Source: Sympetrum striolatum (lineage: Eukaryota; Arthropoda; Insecta; Odonata; Libellulidae). Taken from it: a stretch of 64,000 nt of DNA. The stretch is from assembly GCA_947579665.1 (NCBI GenBank), contig OX388347.1, positions 22,312,562-22,376,561 on the forward strand. The letters run 5' to 3'. The notes beneath the pieces were generated by a model. That model was not told the origin of the DNA. It searched no databases and was given only the letters and a program-made list of their open reading frames with translations. Shown in pieces: positions 11,213 through 23,883 of the stretch. A program made the position numbers and the translations under genes. How positions within the stretch are numbered: position 1 is the stretch's first letter; each line of letters starts with the position of its first letter.

Positions 11213-12780
11213 CTTTTGCAGTATTAGCGATTCGTATAGAATTTGACGAGGAACTTGAATTTGAACAAATAGTGAACCTTTATCTATGATCAGTATTCAT
11301 TTACTACAACTTTCACTACAGCATTGCCTTTAAAAAGTAAATTACAGAAGAATTGATTAGGAAATCGTTTAAACACGTGAAAAGCTGGAGGATTGCTGTA
11401 TTTACGAAAACACTGTCACAGTTAAGAACAGATTCCGAGTACAAGGAATCTTTTAAATTGCAAAAACCTTACTCGTGCTTATATTTAAAAACATGTAAAC
11501 ATTGCATATATATATCAGTTCTTGAGAGTCATAAATTTCATCACATAATGAGGTTGGCTATATGCTGTAAATCACCAGTTATCATACTGTTTTAAAGTTA
11601 CACATGCATATTAAACAATCAATAATTAAATAACAGCATTCAACAACGGTATAGAATCCGATTTCTCTTCAAAATATGTTGAAAAATATGACACTAGCAA
11701 GTTAATCTTTTGTTCATGTATTTCTATTTGGTGTGTAATAAATTTTATCCTTTATTAAAACGAGTCACAAATATATATTCTAGTTATTTAGTCACCATTC
11801 TATTCAGTTATAGCTAGTGTATTCTTGCATTTTAGAAAGCCATAGCCCCACATTTTCTATAGCGTAGTTCCAAAAGGATTTTGAATAGAAAGGATCTGGT
11901 GTAGATTTTGAAAAGGATTTTCAATAGATTACGTTGGGGATTTTGGTACAAATTCGTTTGGCGTTTTCAAATTTCTGTGTTTACTCCATACCAAATATGA
12001 AATAACCCAGATAAAGCCATTATAAATGGCTTCTAAATTATATTTGGTTAGTTAAAACAAAGTAGTATGGCAGGCAGTATAGTTCGAGTACTTCGAGGTT
12101 ATAAAACAGCCCTTATTTCAACCAATAGTTTACGTATGCTTAAAAATTCAGACTGTTAATTAATTATATTTGAGTTTAATTATACGTAATATCCTAATAT
12201 ATTCCGAATTAATTCACAATCTTCTAATATATTATCTACTTCTTCTTGAACGCCTGCTTATGTTTCACCTTCGAATTTATTTTATATATGCGTGAATGTT
12301 TTACTTCTATGAATAAAAATATCTTCAAAACCAAGTATTTTCGAGTAACGCTTCGTCAATTTTATCTTCGCTTTAGTCGCTTTATTGTTTTTGTGATACA
12401 TTTTTAATGTTATTTCTATTGATATAAGATGCAGCTATAACAATTCAAGGCAAGATATGACCTACATATGCAGATATTATGAATAACATAAGTATAACAC
12501 ACGTTAGGATGGTGTAGTAATTTCTAAATATGTTATCTCCATTCATGTACGCACAACATTATGAATTTTTTGCGGTAACAACATGTCATAGAGCTACATA
12601 GTACAGCAGCATCTTACAGGCATGATTCTTCCCTACAATACGGGTGTAGGATATCGGCGAAAAATGTTTAATTTAATAATAATCATGCTGGATTTCCTAT
12701 GCATTACTTTACAATTAGACTTTAACAACCAAATTTGCATCAATATTTCAGCATTCTGCGAAGCGTTTAAACATTCATCA
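11213..12780. other. AT-rich non-coding DNA
   Basis: Nothing recognised apart from short AT repeats. Confidence 0.55.
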
Positions 12781-13440
12781 ATCTCGAGATATATTTTCGG
12801 TGATATATTTACAAGGAGATCCGTGGAACACGTCGGGAGAGTCGTAGTAATGAGGTTTTATCGTATTTCGGGCCGTCCTTTCGCCCCATTTCACTTCGAT
12901 TAAACTTCCCCTCTCCCCCACCGAATCAACGTTCCATTTTAGTTCATTTCAATCTATTCGTATCATTTCACTCTGGTAGCATCCGCGGAAAATTTAGGGA
13001 TCCCATCAAGTATGAAGTGTTCCAGATATTTTGTCCAAACGAGACTCGGCTCTTCTTTTCATTTATATTTTTAATCGAATGTTTTAAGGTTATTGAAGCT
13101 CCAATATACGACAAGAGCCTTTACGTTTCGGGAATGAGCGGGTCCCGTTCGAAAGAGTGGAATGTAGTCCGGGTTGAACGGAAAATTCGGACGCCTCCTG
13201 TATTGCACCTCGATGGATGATGTTTCGAAATAGCGGGAAAAAATAAAGTTCGAGCATTTTCTACACCCGTAGACAAAAGGGAGGTTTACTTCATACATTC
13301 CGGTCTTTGATTTTGGAAATTGCATTGAAACATGAGGCGCAGAGAGGGATGCGGAAAATTGGGGGGACTGAGAGTCGAACGAACTCCGTTTCTGGAAAAA
13401 AAGAATGGCCAATGTAGGTGAAGAAAAGGCATTCATTACT
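12781..13440. other. mid-GC island
   Basis: CpG-containing island with short overlapping frames on both strands (up to 121 codons on the minus strand, 13071-13436). No domain is recognisable and no repeat match was found in the window. Confidence 0.35.
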
Positions 13441-13682
13441 TGGGTACATTATTGGGTCGAATTCTCAGTTGATTGCTTGAGATAACACCTAAAGGAAAAT
13501 AGGCAAGGAAAGAAGTGGAATATTATGGAGAAGGTACTTGAATGCTATTCATGTTAAAAGTTAAAAGGGAATTAATATCTTAAACCGAAGCAAAATGCAT
13601 AGGAGAGGATGTAATGCCTGGATTTAAATTTTTGAGGTAAGAAAGTAATTATTTTGCCAAGATAAAAATTTTAAATATGTTC

Positions 13683-13760
13683 TGGCTAGATAACTTAATT
13701 GGTAGAGCAACTGATCGGCAATTGGAAGATCCGGGTTTGAGTCCCGGTCTTTTCAGACAC
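13683..13760 (+). ncRNA. tRNA-like SINE head or decayed tRNA sequence
   Basis: An A-box-like 'TAACTTAATTGG' at 13691-13702 is followed by a B-box-like 'GGTTTGAGTCC' at 13734-13744. A perfect T-arm (CCGGG, 7-nt loop, CCCGG) spans 13731-13747. The acceptor arm does not pair and the anticodon arm is weak, so it is not a functional tRNA. The one-base B-box change (C to T) looks like CpG decay. A tRNA-derived SINE is the likeliest source; its 3' end and target duplication could not be found. Confidence 0.5.
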
Positions 13761-15000
13761 ATTTCATCTCCGTTCTTCCTTGGGAAATATAAAAAGTAGT
13801 TATTCCTTACCATATCTGATTAAGAAGAATTCATCTTAAACTTCTAAGAGAGGAAACAATTTGCTTCTGTTCCCCAAGATGGTAAGGTAAATAATAATTA
13901 ATTAACCCATGCCTTTTTATATTTAAGTCAAAATAATTCTACTTACACCAAAAGGTTTCGTCTTCATTTTTTCGGAAATTAACTTTCATAATCACCGCGT
14001 TCATCGGTGCGTAATACGCTTCGGATTATAACTCGCCCCCTAATTTTAAAAAGGAAATTTGAAAAAAAACATTTAAATATTAGATTTTCTGAGGCTTCAA
14101 GTTTTCTGGGTATCTCGATAACTGATTTTTAATTATATTTTTAAAATTTATTTACGAAAGATTTTTATATGATTTTTTATTCATATTTATAGAGATTCAT
14201 TCCCAGTATCTCTTACCAATCAACTAAATAGAATTTGTCACCACTTTTAAGTTATCTTATAAGTTAAATCTTTTCGAAAGGAAACCTGGAAATGCAAGGT
14301 TCGTTAGATCCTTTTCTCTGTTGTCTTGGTTTAAACTATAGCGAGAATGGCCATCTATCAAGCATTAAAAACTCATTTTACCATCTTTTCTTTAGACGAA
14401 TCCTAATATTGTTTATAAATTCTAAATTATCGCTAAGACTGTGAATATCTTTCTTTTCAAGATATTACCAGCCATTTTAACCAGCATCCTCTCGGTTATT
14501 CAGTCTTACTCTGACGTTGTATGCCCTTGTATATTAGTCACCATTCTGCCATCTATCCTTAATCCTTCCCTTTCTTCATCTTTCAACTTTAATTAAATTG
14601 ACTAAGACTTTAAAACTTCCTTTATCATATAGTCAGAATTTAAACAAAGAACTTTCTAAACAGCAGAACAGTGTGAATTTAAAGGGAGTTTATAGTTTCG
14701 GCCTTCAACTTGGTGAAATATCATTATAACTGTAAAAATAATAATATTCTAATTTATACAAAACCACTGTTGCCACTCTATTTTGTGATTTTTTATAAAT
14801 GAATATTATATTGCATATACATTATTCTTTCAGTGAATTTAACTGATTGTGAGTTAAGTATGGTCGATACTGAACAAGGAAGCTGTCCATAAGAACTGTT
14901 CATTGTTATCCAAGTGTAGAATACAAATAATTAAATTCTGACCCACATTTTTGAAATAATAAGTGCGTGTTATACGCCGATATGTATGGTAGATATTATC
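13761..15000. other. AT-rich non-coding DNA
   Basis: Nothing recognised. Confidence 0.55.
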
Positions 15001-15725
15001 TTTCGATTTTCCACTTAACATCACTGCTTGAGGTTTGACAGCATCGATATCGATAGGTTTGACGCATCTCTCATCTCCTGAGATTACAGAGCGAGGAGAA
15101 CCTTTTCGGAGATATTGGTATTGCCGATCTTAATTAAATAACCGAAAGCATACGTTCCGAGAGAGATATCGTCTGCATTTCCCGCAGAATCTCCCAAAGC
15201 CTTCGTCACTCCTGATCGCGCGAATAAATATGCAAATTTCTCCTCCGAATTGTAACTTTAATCAAAAAATATCTCCTTAAATTTTAAGTTCCAGGAAAGT
15301 TTTGGGAGGAGAATGCCGCCCCGAGGCAATCTAAATCCGTCAGAGCGGGACGGGAAGAGCTTATCTTTTAAGAGCAGCTCATTCCGTACTTTCGTTCTTA
15401 TTACGCGTTTCTTTCTCGGTGATTGGACACTCAAAGCCTAACTCCACTTTAACCCAATCCGAGTTTCATTTATGAAAGCAAAGGAGAGGCAAAAATGCGC
15501 CGGAATTCGTGCGATGTAAAAATCCCTCCCTTTTGCGTAAGAAAGTAAATCGACTAAAGAAGAAGTTGCGATACTGAATTTTCGAGAGAGTTTAAAGCTA
15601 TGGCGGAGCGCTCGTTTTATCGGGAAAAAGTCATTTTCGTTTTTTCAGACACGCGTTGGATTACAGTGGCTTGTGATGACTTTAAAATTTCAATAGTTTA
15701 TCGATTTCCATGGCGGTTTAAGATT
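15001..15725. other. mid-GC island
   Basis: CpG-bearing island with no long frame and no internal repeat. A splice-donor-like 'AAGGTGAGTAAAG' lies just beyond it, near 15800, but no associated reading frame was found. Confidence 0.35.
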
Positions 15726-17263
15726 GATTTAATGGCCAAAACCATTGAAGAGGCTTACACTTGCAAGGATTGACGTATTTCCTAACATTGAGGTGATGAA
15801 GGTGAGTAAAGATTTATCTAACTAAAAAATAAATGATACCTTCTCTAATATCTAGGTAGGCTTTACTGTATTAAGAAATCTAACTGTAAATAAATGAAGT
15901 TTCCCAGTTATAAAAGTGAATGTATAGCACAGTGCCTCATGAACACTCCAGTAAGAATGTGTAAACACCAATATACTTCAATTTCTACAGTATTTGAATG
16001 TTAAATGTCGTCATTTTATTAGTTATCTCCTGTTGCGCTGATTTAATATGCGAATAATTCTTTAAGTACGCAATAAATTTACAAAATTATCCTAATACCA
16101 TGAATATTGCTTATTTGAGTTGTCAAAATCAATCGACTTTGCTACATGTAATTTTAATGTAATACGCAACACGTGTCAAGCCCTTTATTGGCTAATAGAA
16201 CCAGCAAATCTCAAAGGATGATCTAGTGAGGATTTAATTGAAACGAAAAAGGCAAATGAAGGATTTATTTCAGAGGGTCCAAAATTTATGCGTCCAAAAA
16301 TAATTAAGTCGAATATTTTTCAAATAATTAGTTAACGTAGAGAAATTGCATATTTCAACTTTTTATGAGGCACAGCGACCGAAAGTTAAGAAATATGAAA
16401 ATTGCTGCTATCAGACAAATAAAGTTCGGCGAAGGAGGAGGATGAGTTAGCCATTATATCATTATGCTCATACAACATAGAATTTAACATTGAGAATTCA
16501 TATACTTGTGCTTCTTATTAGATTTAGATTTAATTATGAAAGTGATCTTGCAATTAATTTTTATATAAATATCGACATTTGGTCTAAAGTGGCAGCAAAT
16601 ATGCAACATTCAGATTTGAAATATGCATTTCTCCCTCTTGTCAACTCGATTCATTCACACAGTAACATAAAACATATAGCATTGCGGTGTAAAAGATACA
16701 TCGAAGTCCAGCATTAAACACATTTTTACACACAATTCCTCAGTTAAAAGTTTAAATTACTTCCCAAGAACCAACTTAATGTCACTTGTCAATATATAGT
16801 CTATCATCATTGCAATAACAATAAGTTTACCTATATGAATTCACATTGAAATGAGAACTTTCTTTAAATATCTCTATTCTTTTTAATTTCGGTAAGAGTT
16901 AGAAGGCCTCTTGTGATAACCTATTCCATTCTTTTACCTATCTGTTAAATACGAGTATTTGACTACATGAGTCCTTTGATTCCTTATTGCAACTTCTCTT
17001 CATTATCAAACGACACAGACTTTATTCTTTCTTATTTATTCCTAAATTTCTTTCACGCCTTACAAATACAAATAACCTGGAATCTAGAAAAATACTGAAG
17101 TTTGTTTAGTAAAGACGAGATGAATATCACCGACAATTATAACGAGTATGTATGCATTGCATTGTATATAACAAACCCTTCTTACTCCATTAAAAGAATT
17201 TGCTCTGTTCTGAAAACAGCGTTAAATCCAAATTCAGAGCTTTATGATGTATCTGAAATATGG
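15726..17263. other. AT-rich non-coding DNA
   Basis: Nothing recognised. Confidence 0.55.
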
Positions 17264-18768
17264 TGGATCGAAAAAACGTTTTTTTCGAAATCCGTCAACG
17301 GTTAATGCTTAAAGTTAGTGGTTAGTGGTCCTCATAACGTATAAAAAATTTCATTCCGATCGGATTATGTCCTGAGGCTGCGATTTTAGTCAAAATTTTA
17401 AATTTTTGGAAAAAATGTCAAATTTTACCATTTTTTCCTGATGGTCTCTCAATGTTTCCGAAGTGGTTTAATGGCAAATGGCAAACATTTATTGCTTGGT
17501 TGTTGCTTAATATTAAAGATTTAGTACTTACCAGTAATTATTATATTTTTTAATTTTTAACTCATATTTTCAAGTTTAATAATTTCCATCGAGATTCAGT
17601 AATAATGCATCTAAAATTTAGCAATAATTTCATAGGTTTAAATATGTACAAAAAATTAATATAAAATAAATAAAAAACCGGGCCAACCAGCCCCGTTCTC
17701 CCCTATTACGCAAATTATCAACATTTTCTCGCATCAGCTTAATTTAAGCAGTTAAATCCGAAAGACTTCTGCAGCGTTTAATATCACGAAGAGTTTGAAA
17801 CGGAATCACATAAAAGATTTAACTGCCTTAAATATATATCAAAATACTTTTGACTCGTCAAGGGATGAGTCGCCCTGACTCAGTCTCCTTGCATAGTTAG
17901 AGGAACCTGACCACCTTTGCGCGATTAGACTTTCTCAACCTAAATTCTATTCCTGGACATCATATCCTACGGTAATCAGATAAGAGGGGACGTGAAAGGA
18001 GTATTTCGAAAACAAGAAATAAGGAAATTCCTTGTCATGTAGTCATGTTTTTGACTTCCAGTTTCAGTTTCTCTCGTGTAACCGAGTGGTTCACATCGAA
18101 AACGGATCTTAATTTTTCAGCAGGCTTTTACCTAATCAAGTCATCTCTGTCCTATATGACGAGGCATATAAGGGGCATATTGAGGCTAGAAGGACAGTCT
18201 AAGTTGCAAATGACATATCTTTATCCAAAAAATATTCGTTTTAATCGAACTAGAAGTTTTAGCAATTTTAACGTTTCTTGATGAAATTTCGAAACTTCGA
18301 GGTAAAAATTCTCACATAAGATAGTTTCTGAATTGGAAATAAAATTATATCAGTAATGTGGGTGTGCCACTATTGACGTGTGTTACATTTCTATCAGAAA
18401 TAAAGACAAAACGGCCCACCCTACTGTCTAACCAACATCCGTGAGATTTCTGCATATTTTGACGAATTTTGGCGAACTGAGAAACTATTTTCCTTGAATT
18501 AAACGTACTAAATCATTAATATTATGCACTAACCAAGCAAATTATGTATTTATTTTTCATAAAATCACTTCGGAAACATTGAGTGACCATCAGGAAAAAA
18601 TGCACAAATTTTACATTTTTCCCAAAAATGTAAAATTTTGACTAAAATTCGCAGCCTCAGGACATAATTCGATTGAAATGAAATTTTTTATACGTTATAA
18701 GGACCACCATCCACAAACTTTAAGCATTAGCCGCAGACGGATTTCGAAAAAAAAGTTTTTTCGATCCA
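17264..18768. mobile_element. 1.5-kb DNA element with 207-bp terminal inverted repeats
   Basis: The first 207 bp (17264-17470) and the last 207 bp (18562-18768) are reverse complements at roughly 90% identity. Both ends start 'TGGATCGAAAAAAC' and both carry 'GTCCTGAGGCTGCG' and 'ATGTTTCCGAAGTG'. The outermost ~27 bp of each end is itself a near-palindrome (GGAT...AATCC around TCGAAAAAA). The interior (about 1.1 kb) has only a 78-codon frame and no transposase, so it is non-autonomous. No target-site duplication is visible at these limits, so the superfamily is unassigned. Confidence 0.8.
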
Positions 18769-18776
18769 TTCTAATG

Positions 18777-18857
18777 TACAGTCCTGGCCAAAATTAACGC
18801 ACCACCGCTCGTTAGGATCGCTAGGGAGGTAGTGCGTTAATTTTGGCCAGGAGTGTA
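18777..18857. mobile_element. 81-bp Tc1-like mini-element, copy 1
   Basis: A hairpin between TA dinucleotides. The left arm 'CAGTCCTGGCCAAAATTAAC' faces 'GTTAATTTTGGCCAGGA' on the right. The GGCCAAAATTA core and the TA flanks are typical of Tc1-like ends. It is exactly as long as the copy at 26726-26806 and differs mainly in the loop. It begins only 9 bp past the end of the 1.5-kb element. Confidence 0.8.
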
Positions 18858-19069
18858 CAATCCTGAATCTACAAGTTATCGTTCTTCTGATTCCATGGGA
18901 ATCCTTACAGGATGGAGGTCCCATCATTTCGAGCCATTCCATCTGCTCCAGAATTACGGTCATTCGGAACTCAATATGATTTCCTTGTATACTTTAATTT
19001 TTGGCTTTACGTGCCAATGTTCACGAGGGGAGCATAAAGACACGCCGTAATTAAATGGCAGTAACCGTC

Positions 19070-19950
19070 TCTTCGGAGAAATGACCCTCAAGAACCGGTC
19101 TTAACGACACTAATTAATAAGCCCCAATGATGAATAGCCCTTCCGGAAAAAGTTTTATTACAATATCATTGAGTTTTAGGGCAACGTTTTCCTTTTATAT
19201 TTCGCTCCCTCCCGTGAAATTGCGCCATGAAAACCCGGGCAAACGACGATGAAATCTTTAATAGGTTTCCCCCAAACAGGAGCTTTTATATATCCCATAT
19301 TTCTGCTCTCCGAAATCGGTTAAAAGCTATCCGGAATATCAAGAGAGGAGTTATTTTTCAAAATTTCTGCTCGCATTTCCTTTCGAAAGCAAAGGAAAAT
19401 ACTATAAATTCGACACAGCTTCCTTCCTCGCCCGGCTGAAACGAGAGATCAAAAAGGAAAAAGAATTTTGAGAATGGGCGGGGTATCGTTTTGATTTATC
19501 CCACCGCCTCGGTCATCTGGATGCGAACAACCCCCGTCGCTCGTCCACCTGTCTTCGGCTTCCTCCGCCGAAGGCGGATGATCGAAACTGATATATCTTC
19601 GTGTAGGGCCCTAGACGACAAACGCCGTCTGACTGAAACGGACTCCGGCATTCGGTTGTTTTCGTCGCAGAGGAAATTACGGTGACGCCTTTTTTGGAAA
19701 AATATGTACGACAAGGATCGATCCCAGCAAGCAATTTGCGACTGCTTTATTGTGGAGCACGCAGCTCCGAGAGTGTTCCGTTTTGGGCTGAAAATTTTCC
19801 AACATGCAAGGCTGATGTGATTATTAATGGAATTTACGATTTTAGCGGGAATTTAAACTCGCTGGAAATGCGAATCAACCCAGTTTTAATTCACCGAGAG
19901 GAAAGTTATTACACGAGCGATTTCATTGATATGTTTGGTATAAATTTTTG
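19070..19950. other. mid-GC island with several short frames
   Basis: Frames of 64-89 codons occur on both strands. The 89-codon plus-strand frame 19682-19951 has an unbiased, protein-like composition, but no domain is recognised. A small hairpin made by 'CTTCGGC' and 'GCCGAAG' lies near 19555. Either remnants of coding sequence or a non-coding conserved island. Confidence 0.3.
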
Positions 19951-20210
19951 AAATATGTCGGTTGTTTTCTATCGTACATTGAAAATTACCTAAAATGGAA
20001 GATTACCCTACATAGTGTCCACAACTTTGGGATTTCCAGATTGGTAAATGATCCCGAGGATTAGCAATGAGACAGTTAGAGATGGTTATGTATAAAGAGA
20101 AAGTTAAATTTCCGAGTCATGAACTGAGGTACCTAAACCTGACCTGAGTGACGTCCAAAATAAATATCACTAAAGAGAAAAGAGGACGACAAAACAAGAG
20201 AATGTGATAC

Positions 20211-21092
20211 TACAAAAATACAGGAGTTTATTCAGAAGTCGCAAGGACAGCCGCAAAAAGGAACAGCATTATGAGGAACCAAAAGGACAAATTCAAATGA
20301 TGCTTCAAATCTTAAGTTTAACTCGTTAAAAATTTTAGAGTTATTTATCATATGATGAAAATAATACGGGCGATTCAAACTATGTTTAATCTTAGTGAAA
20401 TGGAAACAAAATATCTACAAAATACTACAAATATACTACTAAAATACAGGAGTTTATTCAGAAGTCGCAAGGACAGCCGCAAAAAGGAACAGCATTATGA
20501 GGAACCAAAAGGACAAATTCAAATGATGCTTCAAATCTTAAGTTTAACTCGTTAAAAATTTTAGAGTTATTTATCATATGATGAAAATAATACGGGCGAT
20601 TCAAACTATGTTTAATCTTAGTGAAATGGAAACAAAATATCTACAAAATACTACAAATATACTACTAAAATACAGGAGTTTATTCAGAAGTCGCAAGGAC
20701 AGCCGCAAAAAGGAACAGCATTATGAGGAACCAAAAGGACAAATTCAAATGATGCTTCAAATCTTAAGTTTAACTCGTTAAAAATTTTAGAGTTATTTAT
20801 CATATGATGAAAATAATACGGGCGATTCAAACTATGTTTAATCTTAGTGAAATGGAAACAAAATATCTACAAAATACTACAAATATACTACTAAAATACA
20901 GGAGTTTATTCAGAAGTCGCAAGGACAGCCGCAAAAAGGAACAGCATTATGAGGAACCAAAAGGACAAATTCAAATGATGCTTCAAATCTTAAGTTTAAC
21001 TCGTTAAAAATTTTAGAGTTATTTATCATATGATGAAAATAATACGGGCGATTCAAACTATGTTTAATCTTAGTGAAATGGAAACAAAATAT
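20211..21092 (+). repeat. 226-bp tandem array, about 3.9 near-identical copies
   Basis: 'TACAGGAGTTTATTC' recurs at 20219, 20445, 20671 and 20897, a period of exactly 226 bp. The copies appear identical by eye over their full length. The monomer junction carries short degenerate direct repeats (TACTACAAA, TACTACAAAT, TACTACTAAAA), and the left edge of the array starts in the same motif. Each junction-spanning unit holds the same 67-codon frame (20352-20555, 20578-20781, 20804-21007). Because 226 is not a multiple of three, the frames cannot fuse. I see no known domain. Confidence 0.95.
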
Positions 21093-22460
21093 CATTATAT
21101 TCATCCAAAGCAGTGTCATTAATTTTGTATTAAATTGTTCGTTAGTATTTATTCGTTTTATTAAACATTTCTTTCTTCTCTTGGCCTAGGCTTCAAAAAA
21201 TCTATAGCCTCATTATAATTAATATAGTCTATTACACCTGATTCAGCAGATACTAATGATTGGTCAACAGCTATTACAGCTATCTTGCGAGGTTATATAT
21301 CTGCCTGCACCAAGTCAGCCATATTTTAAATCAGTTTTTGACTGGTGGATGGGCTAATTTATAGATAGTAGCCAAAAATTGTAAATCGTACTTGAATATC
21401 TACATTTTTAGATCAACTGAAGATAATTTTATAGATAAATGTCAGTATTTTTTTCTCTGCTGATTTGCTAGTGGTGAACCATAAAATAAATAGGAAAATA
21501 TCTACGTGATGGGGAATCTAACATAGGTCTTACTGCGTCAAGCTGAAAAACGATTAAAGTTCTGAAGCTCATCACTGCATGTAGAGCGTAGTTTCATCAA
21601 AGCCTTACTTTTGTTTCCCTACTATATTTTTTATCACTGCTAAACCTAATAGTGCTATTCTTTTGCTGCTGAAGTTGCACGAATTTGCAAGTTTTCAGTG
21701 AAAAAAATCTTTAGAAAACACTTTCACAAACATAGAGAATATAGGAAGATAAGTTCATTTCTGCAGCGTTTAAGATTAGCAAATCCGTAGTTCATCGGCC
21801 TATTTGGTGAGTTATCAGAGTATTCACCTCTGCTAAATACGCAAAATACTGGACCTCGCATATTCTCCTTTCGCGAAACACTTTTCGAATCCAATTCTCC
21901 GGAGGGAGGCCTCGCATCCGTCAAAGGGAAAAAATCGGTCGTTATTTTTCATTATCTGGAAAACGGATCCGTTTCCAACGATTGGGAAGGAATATTTATT
22001 GCGGGCGACCACTTCCCGACTAATGCAGCCGTATGCGGCTTTCGGGATATCTCAAACAACTGATATTCGAAAATATATGAGTTTAGTTGCGATTCGGCTG
22101 GGCTTGATTCCCTGCAACCACCAGTTTACCGCGCAGGTAATTACAGCTAGGCTTTGATAAGACACTTGTGCTATTACTAGGGTCACTATGAATAAAGCAT
22201 TTAGGGCATCAGCACATGGATGATCGTTTCCTGATGGCAGGGCAAACTCGATTTCAGAATAGCATCTAATTGTATGACTTCTGTAGAGGAGGTTCCCAAT
22301 TAACTGTCCACCGCTAATTTAATGTTCTCCCGCGTTGCCAATATACTCTTCCGCATTGGATGGGAATCTTTAGAAGGTGATTTAAATTCAGGTGATACTC
22401 TCTCAGAACATGTCCGAAAAAACTTAACACACCGCTTCGGTTGCTGGAATTCCATAGTAC
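21093..22460. other. non-coding DNA with a short mid-GC island
   Basis: AT-rich except about 21780-22140. No repeat or gene recognised. Confidence 0.5.
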
Positions 22461-23113
22461 GTCTTCTACCTACGCGGTTTTAAAAAGTCGATTTTTTTTG
22501 CTTCTTTCGAATCTAGACACTATAAGGAACATGCCTTATGAAGGATTTATTCGAAAACATGCATAGGTGATTGAATTGTAAGTTCAGCCAATCATGTTTT
22601 ATTTAAATCATTTATCTTTTAACGCGTTTTCTCGAAAGTAGTGTTTTTTTTTAATTGTTGGCACGATTTTGACGGAACTATCGAAAATCTGTTAATTGTT
22701 TCGTATTCAAAAAACATCTCACTATAATTGACACGAGCTTTAAAAAATAAATTTTTACAGCTTTTTTAAGCTATAAAAACAAGGTAGAAAGTAGACCTTT
22801 TTTAAACAGCAGCCATTTTGTTAAATTTTAAAATCTTTCAAAACGCTTGTATCTAATCGTAGTCGAATTAGTAAAAAGTAAAAAAAAAATAAGATTGTTT
22901 TCATGTTTCAAGGTTCTGAACCTATGTCGCGCCGGCAGAGGTCGATTCAAGGATGCGTCAAGGCCAAGATAACGAAAAAAACATTTAAATTTTTTTAATT
23001 TTAATAATGTACTATTTGAATAAAAAACTTTGTGTCAATATCATGTGTAGTTTTTTCGCAATCCATCTTCAAAAATACGCCTGAAATTCAGGCGCGAAGG
23101 TAGACGACCCCTT
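22461..23113. mobile_element. possible MITE of about 650 bp
   Basis: The left end 'CGTCTTCTACCTACGCGG' is an inverted relative of the right end (reverse complement 'GGGGTCGTCTACCTTCGCG'). Weaker matching continues for about 30 bp more. The right end abuts TTAA, but the left does not, so the target duplication is unproven. The interior is AT-rich and non-coding. Confidence 0.45.
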
Positions 23114-23883
23114 AACTTGCTATTTATTTCTTTCCTTCAATTACAGTCCCGGATGAGAGATTTTAAAAACTTTATTCACTATGAAAATCGAATACAAACA
23201 TTTATTATATTAAATCGATGCACAATAATATTAAATAATACAATTCTTCTTAGCATAAAACGATATTTGCTCAAGGTAATGAACTATTTTGAGAAAGGAT
23301 ATCTCTCAAGTCTTAAACTTTTTAAGATATCTAGAGAATATACATCTTCGCAAATCATAGTAGCTACAATGTTTTTATCCTCAACATATCACAAGTTCGG
23401 ATAATCGATCAGAGAAATAATTACTTTGAGTTACTTGAGTTTGAGTTTAATTAACGTTGGTTTTGATTAATCTTTCAATCCACGATATTAACAGATTAAA
23501 TGTATGGGATGAATGGATCACTTTCTGTCACCCGCCAAATTACTTTTAGTAGAAAATATATGAAATTTACGTCGTAATGTAGAAAATTTGCTGATTGGAG
23601 GAAAAAGGAAGTGCTGAGTAAGCGGAAAGCAGAGGAGGAAAAGACTTGGTAATAGAGTGATTAGTCCTAATGCATCCTTAACTTACTTTTTCTTTAAAAA
23701 AACAGAATTCATAATTATAAACTCTTCCAACGACGCTACAAAAAACACAAAAGAAGAACATTCGGGAAACAGGAGTCAACGCTGTAATAAGAAAATTAGT
23801 TGGTGGAATGCTATAGATCTGCAAAATACAGGTACATCAATTTCAGTTCAGGAAGAGCTGAAATGCTTCTGCAATAAAAGTTT
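23114..23883. other. AT-rich non-coding DNA
   Basis: Two short plus-strand frames (95 and 88 codons) rich in Asn, Ile and Lys, as expected by chance in AT-rich DNA. No domain. Confidence 0.5.

Noticed and set aside
13366..13385. Minus-strand 'GTTCGACTCTC' as a B-box
   Set aside because: No A-box at tRNA distance and no T-arm pairing.
13071..13436. 121-codon minus-strand frame
   Set aside because: Overlapped by a plus-strand frame, no domain, typical of the mid-GC islands.
15780..15815. 'GAAGGTGAGTAAAG' as a splice donor of a coding exon
   Set aside because: The upstream sequence has stop codons in all frames and no promoter or acceptor was found.
20211..21092. CRISPR-like array
   Set aside because: Units are directly adjacent 226-bp copies without unique spacers, in a eukaryotic context: a satellite-type tandem repeat.
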